Shown here: positions 1 to 8,743 of the stretch, one piece after another
How positions within the stretch are numbered: position 1 is the first letter of the stretch
How the letters are laid out: every line of letters begins with the position of its first letter
Assembly (NCBI RefSeq): GCF_018129985.1
Contig: NZ_JAFCKT010000003.1
Location: 572,626-636,625 of the forward strand
DNA: 64,000 nt
Direction of reading: 5' to 3'
Source of the DNA: Bradyrhizobium sp. SZCCT0148
Lineage (GTDB): Bacteria > Pseudomonadota > Alphaproteobacteria > Rhizobiales > Xanthobacteraceae
Position numbers and translations under genes: made by a program
Notes under the pieces: model-generated
What the model saw: the letters and a program-made list of their open reading frames with translations, nothing else
The model's database searches: none
Told to the model about the DNA's origin: nothing

Positions 1-443
1 TCGATCAGCGATCCCGTCTCGCCGTCGCCGCCGAAATGCGACTCCAGCAGTTCGCCGATGAAGGAGCGCGGAACGATGACACGCTCGTCGACATAGAAGG
101 GCAGGCCGCGCATGTAGATCTTGTTGACGAGATAGGCGGCCGGTTTGCGCGTGGTGACGCGCTGATGGATGAGGTCGAGGATGGTCTTGCCTTCCGCCGC
201 GGTGACGCGTGCGTTGGCGAATATCTCGAACTGCTCGGGATTGAGATGCAGCGCTTCGCTCACCAGGAAGGCCGCTTCGGCAACCGGATCGGTCGTGCCG
301 TGCGCAAAAGCGAGCCCGGCTTCGACAAAGCGGCTCACCGCATAGCGGACGAAATCGAGCAGCGTGAGAAGTTCGCCCGGGCTGACTTTGGCGAGCTTCG
401 GCGCGGCGCGGCCGCGTACGGTCTTTTTGGCTGCTTTGGCCAT
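1..443 (-). CDS. prmB: PrmB, ribosomal protein L3 N5-glutamine methyltransferase (N-terminal part, cut by window edge)
   Basis: Reading back from an ATG at 441-443 gives 147 open codons with no stop before the window edge. The protein opens with a short basic stretch, then FVEAGLAFAHGTTDPVAEA, RKPAAYLVNKIYMRG and FYVDERVIVPRS, which is the N-terminal helical domain and linker characteristic of PrmB/HemK glutamine methyltransferases; the VDERV..PRS form fits PrmB better than PrmC. PrmB methylates a glutamine of ribosomal protein L3. The catalytic NPPY motif would lie outside the window. The start overlaps the moaE stop by one base (TGATG), so translation is probably coupled to moaE. Confidence 0.85.
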   Translation of the reverse strand, partial: MAKAAKKTVRGRAAPKLAKVSPGELLTLLDFVRYAVSRFVEAGLAFAHGTTDPVAEAAFLVSEALHLNPEQFEIFANARVTAAEGKTILDLIHQRVTTRKPAAYLVNKIYMRGLPFYVDERVIVPRSFIGELLESHFGGDGETGSLI

Positions 444-925
444 CAGGATCGGGTCCAGCGTGCGGCGGCCTCGTCGTCGCGGGTGTGGGCCTCGACCCAG
501 CCGGTGCCGGCTTCGCTCTCTTCCTTCTTCCAGAACGGTGCGCTGGTCTTGAGGTAGTCCATCAGGAATTCCGCCGCCTCGAACGCCGCCCGACGGTGTT
601 GCGAAGCGGTCAGCACCAGCACGATGTTGTGGCCGGGCATGAAGCGGCCGACGCGGTGGATCACGGTGACGCCGTTGAGCGGCCAGCGCGAAACGGCTTC
701 GTCGGTATGACGCCTGATTTCTTCCTCGGCCATGCCGGGATAGTGCTCGAGCGTCAGCGCGGCGACCTTGGCGCTGTCATCGTCCGCGCGGCAGATGCCG
801 GAGAAGCTGACGACCGCGCCGATGTCGGTACGGCTTGTGGTCAGGGCTGCGATCTCGCGCGCGATGTCGAAATCGTCTTGCTGAATGCGAATGGTGACTG
901 GGCAGGCGCCAACAGGGGAGGTCAT
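443..925 (-). CDS. moaE: MoaE, molybdopterin synthase catalytic subunit
   Basis: The protein has 160 residues, the usual MoaE length. MoaE transfers sulfur carried on the MoaD C-terminus to precursor Z (cPMP) to make molybdopterin in the cytoplasm. Recognisable family features are GAVVSFSGICR (residues 36-46), LEHYPGM (59-65), the HRVG stretch (90-93) and YLKTSAPFWKKE (124-135), which carries the lysines (K126, K133/K134) corresponding to the catalytic lysines of the family. It begins 3 bases after the moaD stop and its stop overlaps prmB. The order pgsA-moaD-moaE is compact enough to be one transcript. Confidence 0.95.
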   Translation of the reverse strand: MTSPVGACPVTIRIQQDDFDIAREIAALTTSRTDIGAVVSFSGICRADDDSAKVAALTLEHYPGMAEEEIRRHTDEAVSRWPLNGVTVIHRVGRFMPGHNIVLVLTASQHRRAAFEAAEFLMDYLKTSAPFWKKEESEAGTGWVEAHTRDDEAAARWTRS

Positions 926-928
926 GGC

Positions 929-1180
929 CTAGCCGCCGGTCATCGGCGGAAAAAACGCGATTTCGCGGGCGCCGGCGATTGCGGCATCCGATTTCACGTG
1001 GGCGTGGTCGATCGCGGTGCGGATCACCTTCGGCTTCTCGAAGGCGTAGGCGTAGGCCTCGCCTTGGCCGGACAGCCATGCGATCAGGTCCTCGACGGTG
1101 CGCACGGTCGCCGGCGGCTCGATGGTCTCCTCCGCCTTGCCGACGCGCTCGCGCACCCAGGCGAAATATTTCACCTTCAT
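929..1180 (-). CDS. moaD: MoaD, molybdopterin synthase sulfur-carrier subunit
   Basis: The protein has 83 residues, is ubiquitin-like and ends in FFPPMTGG. The C-terminal Gly-Gly is adenylated and thiocarboxylated in MoaD proteins and inserts into the MoaE active site. The start was set at MKVKYFAWVRER, because longer in-frame openings run back into pgsA and look non-native. The ATG overlaps the pgsA stop as ATGA (1177-1180), implying coupled translation, and moaE follows almost at once. Together the two subunits make a complete molybdopterin synthase. Confidence 0.95.
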   Translation of the reverse strand: MKVKYFAWVRERVGKAEETIEPPATVRTVEDLIAWLSGQGEAYAYAFEKPKVIRTAIDHAHVKSDAAIAGAREIAFFPPMTGG

Positions 1181-1794
1181 CCCTCGTCCTCCTTGATGAG
1201 GTGATGGATGCCGGCGCGGAAATAGTCGTAGCCGGTGTAGATGGTCACGATGGCGGAGGCCCATAGCAGCACGAGGCCCATCATCGAAACCACAGGCACC
1301 ACCTCATCGCCGGCAGGCCCGGCGAGCAGGAACCCGATGGCGACGAGCTGGACCGTGGTTTTCCACTTCGCAAGCTTGGTGACGGGCACGCTGACGCGGA
1401 GTGCGGCGAGGTATTCGCGCAGGCCCGAGACCAGGATCTCGCGGCACAGGATCACGATGGCCGCCCAAAGCGACCAGCCATGGATGATGCCGTCGGCGGC
1501 CAGCATCAGCAGGCACGAGGCGACCAGCAGCTTGTCGGCGATCGGGTCGAGCATCCGGCCGAATGCCGATTGCTGATTCCAGATTCGCGCGTAATAGCCG
1601 TCGAGGTAATCGGTGACCGCGGCCGCGATGAACAGGGCCACCGCCACCCAGCGCAGCCAGAGCGGCTGATCCAGAATCGACTGCGCATAGATGCATCCGA
1701 CCACAACCGGGATCGCGGCGATCCGGCCATAGGTCAGGAGGTTCGGGAGGGACATCGCGCGGCTGGTCGTCCCTCGTGTCGTGGCGATGTTCAT
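1177..1794 (-). CDS. pgsA: PgsA, CDP-diacylglycerol--glycerol-3-phosphate 3-phosphatidyltransferase
   Basis: This inner-membrane enzyme makes phosphatidylglycerophosphate, the committed step to phosphatidylglycerol and cardiolipin. The CDP-alcohol phosphatidyltransferase signature D-G-x2-A-R-x8-G-x3-D-x3-D is intact at about residues 62-87 (key pieces DYLDGYYAR and GRMLDPIADK). Several hydrophobic segments follow, as expected for a polytopic enzyme. I chose the ATG giving MNIATTRG; an ATG 13 codons later (MSLPNLLTYGR) is also possible, and longer readings begin with an unlikely Arg-rich stretch. It lies downstream of uvrC and overlaps moaD. Confidence 0.92.
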   Translation of the reverse strand: MNIATTRGTTSRAMSLPNLLTYGRIAAIPVVVGCIYAQSILDQPLWLRWVAVALFIAAAVTDYLDGYYARIWNQQSAFGRMLDPIADKLLVASCLLMLAADGIIHGWSLWAAIVILCREILVSGLREYLAALRVSVPVTKLAKWKTTVQLVAIGFLLAGPAGDEVVPVVSMMGLVLLWASAIVTIYTGYDYFRAGIHHLIKEDEG

Positions 1795-1893
1795 CCGTCC
1801 TACCAATACCGCTCGTGCCTGAAGGTCAACCGTTCCGCTCCGCAAGATGGGGTGCGGGATACGACGACCATATGACCGCGGCCCCCCTTTAAT

Positions 1894-3948
1894 TCATCCC
1901 GGTTGGGGATGGAAATACTCGAAAATCCTGCGGGCGCTTTCGGCGCTCACCCCCGGAACTTTGCCGAGATCGCCGATCGAGGCCCGTTCGATCTCCTTCA
2001 AGGTCCCGAAATGATGCAGCAAGGCACGTTTGCGTGACGGGCCGATGCCCGGGATTTCCTGCAAGCCGGCCTCGCGGATGTCCTTCTTACGCAGCTTGCG
2101 GTGCGAGCCGATGACGAAACGGTGGGCCTCGTCGCGCAGCCGCTGGATGAAATAGAGCACGGGGTCGCGCGGCTCCAGCTTGATGGCTTCGCGGTCCGGC
2201 ATGAACAGGGTCTCGCGGCCGGCATCCCGGTCCGGCCCCTTGGCAACGGACATCAGCGACACCTGGGTCAGGCCGAGATTTGCGAAGATCTCGCGGACAG
2301 CATTGAGCTGGCCGCGGCCGCCATCGATGATGACGAGGTCGGGCCATTGCGGGAAATCGTCGTCTTTTGTTTTGGCCGCGCCCTCCTCGGGCGGGTTGAT
2401 CAAGCGCTTGAATCGCCGCTCCAGCACCTCCCGCATCATGGCGAAGTCGTCGCCGGGCGTGATCTCTTCCGACTTGATGTTGAACTTGCGGTACTGGTTC
2501 TTCACGAAACCATCGGGGCCGGCGACGATCATGGCGCCGACCGCATTGGTGCCTTGAATGTGGCTGTTGTCGTAGACCTCGATGCGCTTGGGCGAATGCG
2601 GCAGGCCCAGCGTCGTCGCGATGGCGTCCAGCAGACGGCTTTGCGTGGCGGTATCCGCAAGCTTGCGGCCGAGCGCCTCGCGCGCATTGGTCAGCGCGTG
2701 GGTGACGAGTTCCTTCTTCTCGCCGCGCTTGGGCGTGGTGACCTCGATCTTGTGACCGGCCTTGAGCGAGAGCGCATTGGCGAGCAGTTCGCTCTCCTCG
2801 ATCTCGTGCGAGAGCAGGATGTTCCTGGGCGGCGGCTTGTCGTCGTAGAACTGAGCGAGGAAGGAGCCGAGCACCTCTTCCGGGGTGAACGTCTTCTCCG
2901 CGCGCGGAAAATAGGCGCGGTTGCCCCAGTTTTGGCCGGTGCGGAAGAAGAACACTTCGACGCAGGAGAAGCCGCCCTCCTGGTGGATGGCGAACACGTC
3001 GGCTTCATCGACCGTGCGCGGATTGATGCCCTGCTGCGACTGGATCGCCGACAAGGCGGCGAGACGGTCGCGGTAGAGCGCGGCGCGCTCGAACTCGAGT
3101 TCACCGGAAGCCTTCTCCATCTCGCCGGCGAGCTCCTGCTTCACCGCATGGCTCTTGCCGGACAGGAAGTCGCTCGCCTCGCGCACCAGGGTCGTGTAGC
3201 CGCCGAAGTCGATCTCGCGGGTGCAGGGGCCGGCGCAGCGGCGGATCTGATGGAGCAGGCAGGGCCTGGTGCGGCTCTCGAAGAAGGAATCGGTGCAGGA
3301 GCGGATCAGGAAGGCGCGCTGCAGCGCCGTGATGGTGCGGTTGACGGCGCCGGCGGAGGCGAACGGGCCGAAATAGCGCCCGGGCCGGCTCTGCGCGCCG
3401 CGATGTTTCAGGATCTGCGGCGCCCAATGGTCGCCGGTGATCAGGATGTAGGGAAACGATTTGTCGTCGCGCAGCTGCACGTTGAAGCGCGGCCGCAACT
3501 GCTTGATGAGGTTGGCTTCGAGCAGCAGCGCCTCGGTCTCGGTGTTGGTCGAGACGATCTCCACGGTCACCGTGGCCGCGATCATGCGCAGGATGCGCGC
3601 GGGCTGTGGCGCATTCTGGCGCGCGTAGCTCGACAGGCGCTTTTTGACGTTCTTGGCCTTGCCGACATAGAGCACGTCGGCATTCGCATTGAGCATGCGA
3701 TAGACGCCGGGCGAGGTGGGGGCGAGCCGGACCGCGCGTTCGATCGCCTCGTGGCCGGTCGCGAGCGTAGCTTCGCCGACGGCGCCGCTCTCTTCCAGGA
3801 TATCGGGCAGCCGCGCATCGTCCTCGTCGTCGCCGCCGCTGGTGGCGGGATCGAGGTCGGGCGGCGTCTCGGCCGGGATGACCGCTGCGGTGTCAGGAAG
3901 GGGTTTGCGCGCGCGGTCGTCCGGATTGTCGGTGGAATCGTGAGCCAT
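1894..3948 (-). CDS. uvrC: UvrC, excinuclease ABC subunit C
   Basis: The protein has 684 residues, slightly long because of an acidic, Pro-rich N-terminal extension of about 75 residues. UvrC makes both incisions around DNA damage in the UvrA-UvrB-UvrC repair pathway. The GIY-YIG nuclease domain begins at [19 protein letters not shown] (81-99). A UVR motif that contacts UvrB follows ([17 protein letters not shown]). The RNase H-like C-terminal nuclease contains [16 protein letters not shown], and tandem helix-hairpin-helix elements close the protein ([15 protein letters not shown] and [19 protein letters not shown]). uvrB is also in this window, about 37 kb away; uvrA is not seen. Confidence 0.97.
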   Translation of the reverse strand: MAHDSTDNPDDRARKPLPDTAAVIPAETPPDLDPATSGGDDEDDARLPDILEESGAVGEATLATGHEAIERAVRLAPTSPGVYRMLNANADVLYVGKAKNVKKRLSSYARQNAPQPARILRMIAATVTVEIVSTNTETEALLLEANLIKQLRPRFNVQLRDDKSFPYILITGDHWAPQILKHRGAQSRPGRYFGPFASAGAVNRTITALQRAFLIRSCTDSFFESRTRPCLLHQIRRCAGPCTREIDFGGYTTLVREASDFLSGKSHAVKQELAGEMEKASGELEFERAALYRDRLAALSAIQSQQGINPRTVDEADVFAIHQEGGFSCVEVFFFRTGQNWGNRAYFPRAEKTFTPEEVLGSFLAQFYDDKPPPRNILLSHEIEESELLANALSLKAGHKIEVTTPKRGEKKELVTHALTNAREALGRKLADTATQSRLLDAIATTLGLPHSPKRIEVYDNSHIQGTNAVGAMIVAGPDGFVKNQYRKFNIKSEEITPGDDFAMMREVLERRFKRLINPPEEGAAKTKDDDFPQWPDLVIIDGGRGQLNAVREIFANLGLTQVSLMSVAKGPDRDAGRETLFMPDREAIKLEPRDPVLYFIQRLRDEAHRFVIGSHRKLRKKDIREAGLQEIPGIGPSRKRALLHHFGTLKEIERASIGDLGKVPGVSAESARRIFEYFHPQPG

Positions 3949-4199
3949 GGAGCGAATTTAGGCGCTGGGGGTGCCGATTTGAAGTTCCGGCCGTGCGGCA
4001 CGCACAGGATGGCGGCGCAGTTCCCGGTAACGCTTGCTTAAGCCTGTTAACAGCGCGGTAACCCGGCTTAACAGCCCTTTAACTTAAAACTCTCGATAAA
4101 TCTTACGCGAAAAGGTCGTGGTTCCGTAACCATGCGGTTGGCCTCGCGCGGCGGCGTCAGGCTTCGCTCCGGTTGCGACAGTTGCGTTGGAGTAAAGTG

Positions 4200-4823
4200 A
4201 TGAAGAGGTTCGTTGTGGGCGCAGCCGCGTTGGTTGCGGCCGGCTGGACAGCTTCGGCAGAGGCCGCCGACATGAATTACGGTCAGCGCGCGCCTTATAC
4301 CGTCAACCAGCCGCTCAATGCCTATAGCTGGGCGGGCCCGTATCTCGGCGCCAATCTCGGTTACGAATGGGGCTCGGTGAGCAACAATCCCGCAAAGCCC
4401 GCCGGGTTCGTCGGCGGCGTGCAGGCCGGGTACAATTTCCAGAACGGCCCATGGGTGTTCGGCGTCGAGGGCGATATCCAGGCCGCCGGTGCCGATGACA
4501 CCTTCGCGCCGTGGAAGTTCTCCAATCCCTGGTTCGGCACCATCCGCGGTCGCGCCGGCTATGCCTTCAACAACATCCTGTTCTACGGCACCGCGGGCCT
4601 GGCCTTCGGCGAGTTGCGCGCACAGACGTTCGGCTGGACGGAGTCGCACACCACCGCCGGCTGGACCATCGGTGCCGGCGCAGAGGTCGGCTTCGCGCCG
4701 AACTGGAGCGCGAAGCTCGAATATCTCTACATCGATCTGTCGTCGAGCCAGTTCGCGATTACGGGCGTGTCAAACGGCTATAGCGCCAGCGTTGTGCGCG
4801 CAGGCGTGAACTATCACTTCTGA
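4200..4823 (+). CDS. Omp25/RopB-type outer-membrane beta-barrel protein
   Basis: The 207-residue protein has a clear signal peptide (MKRFVVGAAALVAAGWTASA then EAAD) and a mature part rich in Gly, Tyr and aromatic-alternating strands. Typical of the small 8-stranded porin-like barrels of rhizobia and Brucella are WAGPYLGANLGYEWG near the mature N-terminus, GFVGGVQAGYNFQNGPWVFG, and a C-terminal VVRAGVNYHF ending in Phe, the recognition signal for outer-membrane assembly. The start follows GGAG at 4189-4192. A strong intrinsic terminator lies 30 bases after the stop, suggesting a highly expressed single gene. The exact role (envelope stability) is inferred from the family. Confidence 0.9.
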   Translation: MKRFVVGAAALVAAGWTASAEAADMNYGQRAPYTVNQPLNAYSWAGPYLGANLGYEWGSVSNNPAKPAGFVGGVQAGYNFQNGPWVFGVEGDIQAAGADDTFAPWKFSNPWFGTIRGRAGYAFNNILFYGTAGLAFGELRAQTFGWTESHTTAGWTIGAGAEVGFAPNWSAKLEYLYIDLSSSQFAITGVSNGYSASVVRAGVNYHF

Positions 4824-4854
4824 TAGCTGCAGAAGAAAATACCGGACGACCAAC

Positions 4855-4884
4855 TCCCGGCCGCTCGCGGCCGGGATTTTTTTT
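4855..4884 (+). terminator. Intrinsic terminator of the Omp25-like gene
   Basis: A perfect 9-bp stem (TCCCGGCCG / CGGCCGGGA) with a CTCG loop is followed immediately by eight T residues. It starts 32 bases after the porin stop codon. Confidence 0.93.
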
Positions 4885-4936
4885 CGCCAGGTGTTTTTGC
4901 GCCGGGTAATGCGCCGAATGCCGCGCGTGAAGCCCG

Positions 4937-5152
4937 CTAGGACAGGATCACCAAATTGACCGCCTTCGGTCCCTTGCCCTTCTTGTCCGGCTCGACTTCG
5001 AAAGTAATGCGCTGTCCTTCCGCCAGATCCTTCAGTCCGGCTCGCTCCACAGCGGTAATATGGACGAAGACGTCGCGGCCCCCGTCGTCAGGCTTGATGA
5101 AACCGTAGCCGCGTTCGCCGTTGAAAAACTTGACCGTTCCCGTCATGGCCAT
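4937..5152 (-). CDS. CspA-family cold shock protein
   Basis: The 71-residue protein starts MAMTGTVKFFNGERGYGF and is a single OB-fold cold shock domain. RNP1 (GERGYGFIKP) and RNP2 (DVFVHITAV) are both present, so it should bind single-stranded RNA or DNA as a chaperone. The start is supported by GGGGGAG about 7 bases upstream of the ATG; an ATG two codons later is also possible. The gene stands alone, convergent with the porin gene. Confidence 0.95.
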   Translation of the reverse strand: MAMTGTVKFFNGERGYGFIKPDDGGRDVFVHITAVERAGLKDLAEGQRITFEVEPDKKGKGPKAVNLVILS

Positions 5153-5406
5153 CGGGAAACTCCCCCTCATTGCTCCTCCGTCGCGACGCAGACTCACGTC
5201 ACGACATGACCGGGCGCTACGAAGCCCGGGAGAGCTGGCCATCCTTGGGCGGACCGCTTGCGGTCCGGCCGGATCTTTCTTAGGCCTTCACTCCGCCGCA
5301 ACCATTCGCGGAAGCGGAACGTAAAGCCAGTCACGGAAACAGCATAATACGGTTCTCCGCAGATTGACTACCGCCCCTGCATATTTTTCCCAAGAATGCC
5401 GGAGTG

Positions 5407-6267
5407 TTACGGCTTCGGTGTCTCCAATCGGAATCTGGCAGCGCCGCCCTGGCCGAGCGGCATTTCCAGCTCGGGCAGGATCGTCTTGAGCTCGCCCTGC
5501 AGGGTATAGGGCGGATTGACGATCAGGAGCCCGGTGGAGGCGAGAGCCCCGCCATCGAGCTGGGGCGCGACGCTGAACTCGAGCCGCAGACAATTTCCCG
5601 GCGGCTTTGCTGCAGCTGCGAGCCGCGCCACGGTTTGGGCCAGCGTATCGGTGGCACGCCGGCTCTTAGCCGGATACCAGATGACGTAGATGCCGGTCGG
5701 CCATTTCGCGAAGGCCGCGGAGAAGGCTTCGCCCAGCCGTTCGAACTCGTTCTTGGCCTCGAAGGGCGGATCGATCAGCACGACACCGCGCCGCTCTTTG
5801 GGCGGCACGAAGGCCGGCAGCGCCACCCAGCCGTCGAGGTCGACCACGCGGGCCTGTTCGTCGCGGCGCAGCACGGCGATCAGCGCCTTTCGCGCCTTCG
5901 GCTCGATCTCGCAGGCGACGAGGCGGTCTTGCGGCCTGAGCAGGGCGCGCGCGATCAACGGCGAGCCCGGATAAGCCTTGAGCTCACCCTTCGGATTGAA
6001 GGCGCGGACGATGTCGAGATAGGGCTTGGCCAGCGCCGCGCTCTCGTTCGACAGGCGCGCCTGCATCAGCCGCGCGATGCCGGTCAGCCATTCGCCGCCC
6101 CGGCGCGCCTCGTCGCTGTCGAGATCGTAGAGGCCGGCCCCGGCATGGGTGTCGATGACGCGGAACGCCCCGGGCTTGTCTTGCAGATAGGTGATGATGC
6201 GCGCCAGCACGAGGTGCTTGATGACATCGGTGAAGCTGCCGGCGTGGAAGGCGTGGTGGTAGTTCAT
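5407..6267 (-). CDS. rlmJ: RlmJ, 23S rRNA (adenine(2030)-N6)-methyltransferase
   Basis: The 286-residue protein opens MNYHHAFHAGSFTDVIKH, the conserved RlmJ N-terminus. A SAM-binding region follows (VIDTHAGAGLYDL, VACEIEPKARKAL), and the N6-adenine methyltransferase motif DPPF lies in VVLIDPPFEAKNEF. WYPAKSRR and LIVNPPYTL are further family landmarks. The enzyme methylates A2030 of 23S rRNA. It is a single gene on the minus strand, not obviously linked to its neighbours. Confidence 0.93.
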   Translation of the reverse strand: MNYHHAFHAGSFTDVIKHLVLARIITYLQDKPGAFRVIDTHAGAGLYDLDSDEARRGGEWLTGIARLMQARLSNESAALAKPYLDIVRAFNPKGELKAYPGSPLIARALLRPQDRLVACEIEPKARKALIAVLRRDEQARVVDLDGWVALPAFVPPKERRGVVLIDPPFEAKNEFERLGEAFSAAFAKWPTGIYVIWYPAKSRRATDTLAQTVARLAAAAKPPGNCLRLEFSVAPQLDGGALASTGLLIVNPPYTLQGELKTILPELEMPLGQGGAARFRLETPKP

Positions 6268-6363
6268 GGCGCAGAGTTACGACATCGCGCGCCGAAAGTA
6301 ACGGCTTGTCATTCCGGGTTCGCGCTCCGCGCGCCCCCGCATTGACGATGCGAAGACCTCGAC

Positions 6364-7056
6364 TTACCCGCCCCTGATCGGCGGCATCGTCACTTGGTCG
6401 CGGCGGCAGCTGCGGCGTTCGTTCTCGTCGCAGGCGCGGAATTGCAGGTCCTTGCTGAGGCAGATGCGGACCTCGGACAGCCGCGTCCGGTTGCAGGTGA
6501 CCGAGACGGCGGTATTGCTCAGCCCCGGATTGGCCTTGATGAAGGCCTCCTCGACCTCCGCCGGCGCCACGGTCTTGGCCTGAGACAAATCGAGATATTC
6601 GGCCGGAATCTTGATCGCAGCGCGCGCCTTGCGGATCGTCTCGAAATAGCTGCGGTCGGCGAGGCCGGAGCAGGTGCCGTGCTTGTCCCACTCGTTGAAG
6701 ATCAGGCCCGGCGCCGGCATCAAATCGAGCATCGAGGAGACGATGCTGCGGTTCAGCCGCGGTGCGGGCCGCTGGCAATATTCCGGGAAGCCATTCTCAT
6801 ATTGCGGCCACAGCCCATGCACCACGAAGGCATAAGGCCGGCCGCCGCACTGGATCTGGGAACGGCCGCCACGTTCGGCCGCTTCCTCGCAGAACGACGG
6901 CGACCACGACAGCGCCAGCACATAGAAGTCGAATTCGCCGGGCGCGTTCTGCCGCTTGTCCTGGGCGTTTGCGCCGCCGGCGAGCAAGACTAATCCGGCT
7001 GCCAAGGTCACGGAGATCACGAAGCGGGAAAACGAATGCAATCTGGAATGAAACAT
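6364..7056 (-). CDS. Secreted ribonuclease T2 family protein
   Basis: The 230-residue product has a signal peptide (MFHSRLHSFSRF, a hydrophobic core, then GGANAQ) and both catalytic segments of RNase T2: FVVHGLWPQYE (CAS1) and NEWDKHGTC (CAS2), each with its active-site His. Several Cys residues suggest disulfides in the periplasm. The expected activity is cleavage of RNA through a 2',3'-cyclic phosphate, as a scavenging enzyme. An ATG five codons upstream is possible, but MFHSRL gives the better signal peptide. Confidence 0.92.
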   Translation of the reverse strand: MFHSRLHSFSRFVISVTLAAGLVLLAGGANAQDKRQNAPGEFDFYVLALSWSPSFCEEAAERGGRSQIQCGGRPYAFVVHGLWPQYENGFPEYCQRPAPRLNRSIVSSMLDLMPAPGLIFNEWDKHGTCSGLADRSYFETIRKARAAIKIPAEYLDLSQAKTVAPAEVEEAFIKANPGLSNTAVSVTCNRTRLSEVRICLSKDLQFRACDENERRSCRRDQVTMPPIRGG

Positions 7057-7174
7057 GGCGACGCCCCTCAACTAGACTGTGCAAGGAAGCCTAGCAGGCG
7101 ATGGGAACATTTCAAGAACAAATTTCGGGCGAATGCGTTCAGCGCCTCGGGCGACCCGAATCAGAGTCGTTCGA

Positions 7175-7636
7175 TCAGGGCTTAGCGGCCCGGCAGGCCG
7201 GATTGTAGGCCCAGTTGCGGTCGACCCCGACCACGCACCATTCGACACCGCTGCCGTAGCCGGCGAAGCCGCCATCCTCGATCAACGAGAAATGCACCTT
7301 GCGCACCTTGCCGTCATTGAGCATGGCGTCAGCGGTGCAATAGCGGCGCGGAATGTTGTCGGATTGCCAGGGCCGGAATGCGGTCTCGCGAACGGCCGAG
7401 AAGCCGGTGATCTTCAACGAGGAATTCCAGAACGTGCTCTCTTTTTCCCAGAACTGGGTGGCGATGGTCGGCAGCGCCCGGTCGCAATCGGCGACGGCGC
7501 CGTCATAGCGCGGTCCGCTCAGCCAGAAATTCAGCTCCAGCGGATTGGCGGCCCGGGCCTCGCCGAACGACACCGCCCCGAACACGAGGCCGAGCACGGC
7601 GGCATAGCGGAGCGATTTCGGGGAGGAGGCGCGCAT
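7175..7636 (-). CDS. Conserved exported protein of unknown function
   Basis: The 153-residue product (MRASSPKSLRYAAVLG start) has a signal peptide ending near EARAANPLELNF. The mature domain holds five Cys residues (for example VADCDRALP, RRYCTADAML, EWCVVG, NPACRAA) and patches such as TAFRPWQSDNIPRRYC. I recognise no catalytic motif. A start five codons earlier (7651) is equally open, but has no better ribosome site. It is probably periplasmic. It lies next to the RNase T2 gene on the same strand, about 120 bases upstream. Confidence 0.7.
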   Translation of the reverse strand: MRASSPKSLRYAAVLGLVFGAVSFGEARAANPLELNFWLSGPRYDGAVADCDRALPTIATQFWEKESTFWNSSLKITGFSAVRETAFRPWQSDNIPRRYCTADAMLNDGKVRKVHFSLIEDGGFAGYGSGVEWCVVGVDRNWAYNPACRAAKP

Positions 7637-7815
7637 GATCAATCCGGACATCTAAAGTTGACGGTGGACGGTGCCGTGAAGGCCAGGGGAGGTCAAGTGC
7701 AGCGCGGCAACACTTCGCCAGGAGTTGACCACAACATCGCGGTGGCAGGGCTTCCGTTCTTTTCACTTCCCTCCCGGCACCGTAAACTGGCCGCCAGCCA
7801 ATTGGAGTGACGGGA

Positions 7816-8115
7816 ATGCGAATCATTGCGGCCGCGGGTCTTCTCGCCAGCCTGGTTGTCTCGGGCATGATGGCGAGCCAGTCGGCACGCGCCGACTATG
7901 TGCCGCCTTTCAAGGGCAACGACACCGGCGGCATCATCGCCTATTCGATGGCCACCCAGGTCGATGCCCGGCAGGCCGCGGTCGATCACTGCGCGCGCTA
8001 TGGCAAGGTCGTGAAATTCCTGGCGGTGCAGGCCTACGAGGGCGGTTACATCTCGTTCTCCTGCCGCTGGGTGCCCTATGGCGCCGCCGACCAGCCGATC
8101 CGCACGCTCTACTGA
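7816..8115 (+). CDS. Small conserved exported protein
   Basis: The 99-residue product starts MRIIAAAGLLASLVVSGMMA, with a signal peptide cleaved around SARADY. The mature part (about 70 residues) contains two Cys (VDHCARYGKVVKF and ISFSCRWVPYG) that could form one disulfide. A GTG three codons upstream (7807) is in frame, but the GGAG at 7803-7806 suits the ATG. No function is recognised. It precedes the DUF3617 gene by 42 bases and may share its transcript. Confidence 0.72.
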   Translation: MRIIAAAGLLASLVVSGMMASQSARADYVPPFKGNDTGGIIAYSMATQVDARQAAVDHCARYGKVVKFLAVQAYEGGYISFSCRWVPYGAADQPIRTLY

Positions 8116-8157
8116 GGCGTTGCCGGAACGCCGCAATCTCAGCCGGGAGCCTCTCGC

Positions 8158-8688
8158 ATGACGCGAAAACTCGCTTTGCTCGGCTCGACCCTTTGCCTCG
8201 TGCTGTCGGCGGCCGGCGCCTGCGCCGACGACCTGCCGGTGCGCAAGGCCGGTCTTTGGGAAATGAAGCTGGTCACGACGGGCTCGCCGATTCCCGAGAT
8301 GACCATGCAGCACTGCACCGACGAGACGGTCGACAAGGAGATGAACAACAACGTCTCGCCGATGGCGAAGCAGATCTGTTCCAAGCAGGACATCAAGAAG
8401 ACCGCGACCGGCTATGTCAGCGATTCCGAGTGCAGCGTCGCCGGCGTCAGCACGACCTCGCATGCCGAGATCACCGGCGATTTCAATTCGGCCTACACCG
8501 TGAAGACCTCGTCGCACGCGAAAGGCGGCGTCGCGGGCGCTGCCGGGCGCGATAGCACCATGACGCTGCAAGCCAAGTGGCTTGGGGCCTGCAAGCCGGA
8601 CCAGAAGCCGGGCGACATCGTGATGCCCGGCGGCTTCAAGATGAACGTGCGCGACATGGACAAGCTGAAGGCGCTGCTGCCGAAGTAG
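8158..8688 (+). CDS. DUF3617-family exported protein
   Basis: The 176-residue protein has a signal peptide (MTRKLALLGSTLCLVLSA, then AGACADD) and the DUF3617 pattern: RKAGLWEMKLVTTGSPIPEM, QHCTDETVDKEM, KQICSKQDIKKTATGYVSDS and a late AKWLGACKPDQKPGD. The four spaced Cys residues are conserved in this periplasmic family, whose function is not established. GGGAG lies upstream of the ATG. Confidence 0.85.
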   Translation: MTRKLALLGSTLCLVLSAAGACADDLPVRKAGLWEMKLVTTGSPIPEMTMQHCTDETVDKEMNNNVSPMAKQICSKQDIKKTATGYVSDSECSVAGVSTTSHAEITGDFNSAYTVKTSSHAKGGVAGAAGRDSTMTLQAKWLGACKPDQKPGDIVMPGGFKMNVRDMDKLKALLPK

Positions 8689-8743
8689 GTGGTCATCGTG
8701 GGATCGTAGCCCGGATCGGTACGCTCCATCCGGGCTGCGGCAT

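Noticed and set aside
2101..4041. A 646-codon open frame antisense to uvrC
   Set aside because: Its composition (Ala, Arg, Asp, Leu, Val, Gly only in bulk) is what GC-rich codon bias produces opposite a real gene; uvrC has all the expected domains on the other strand.
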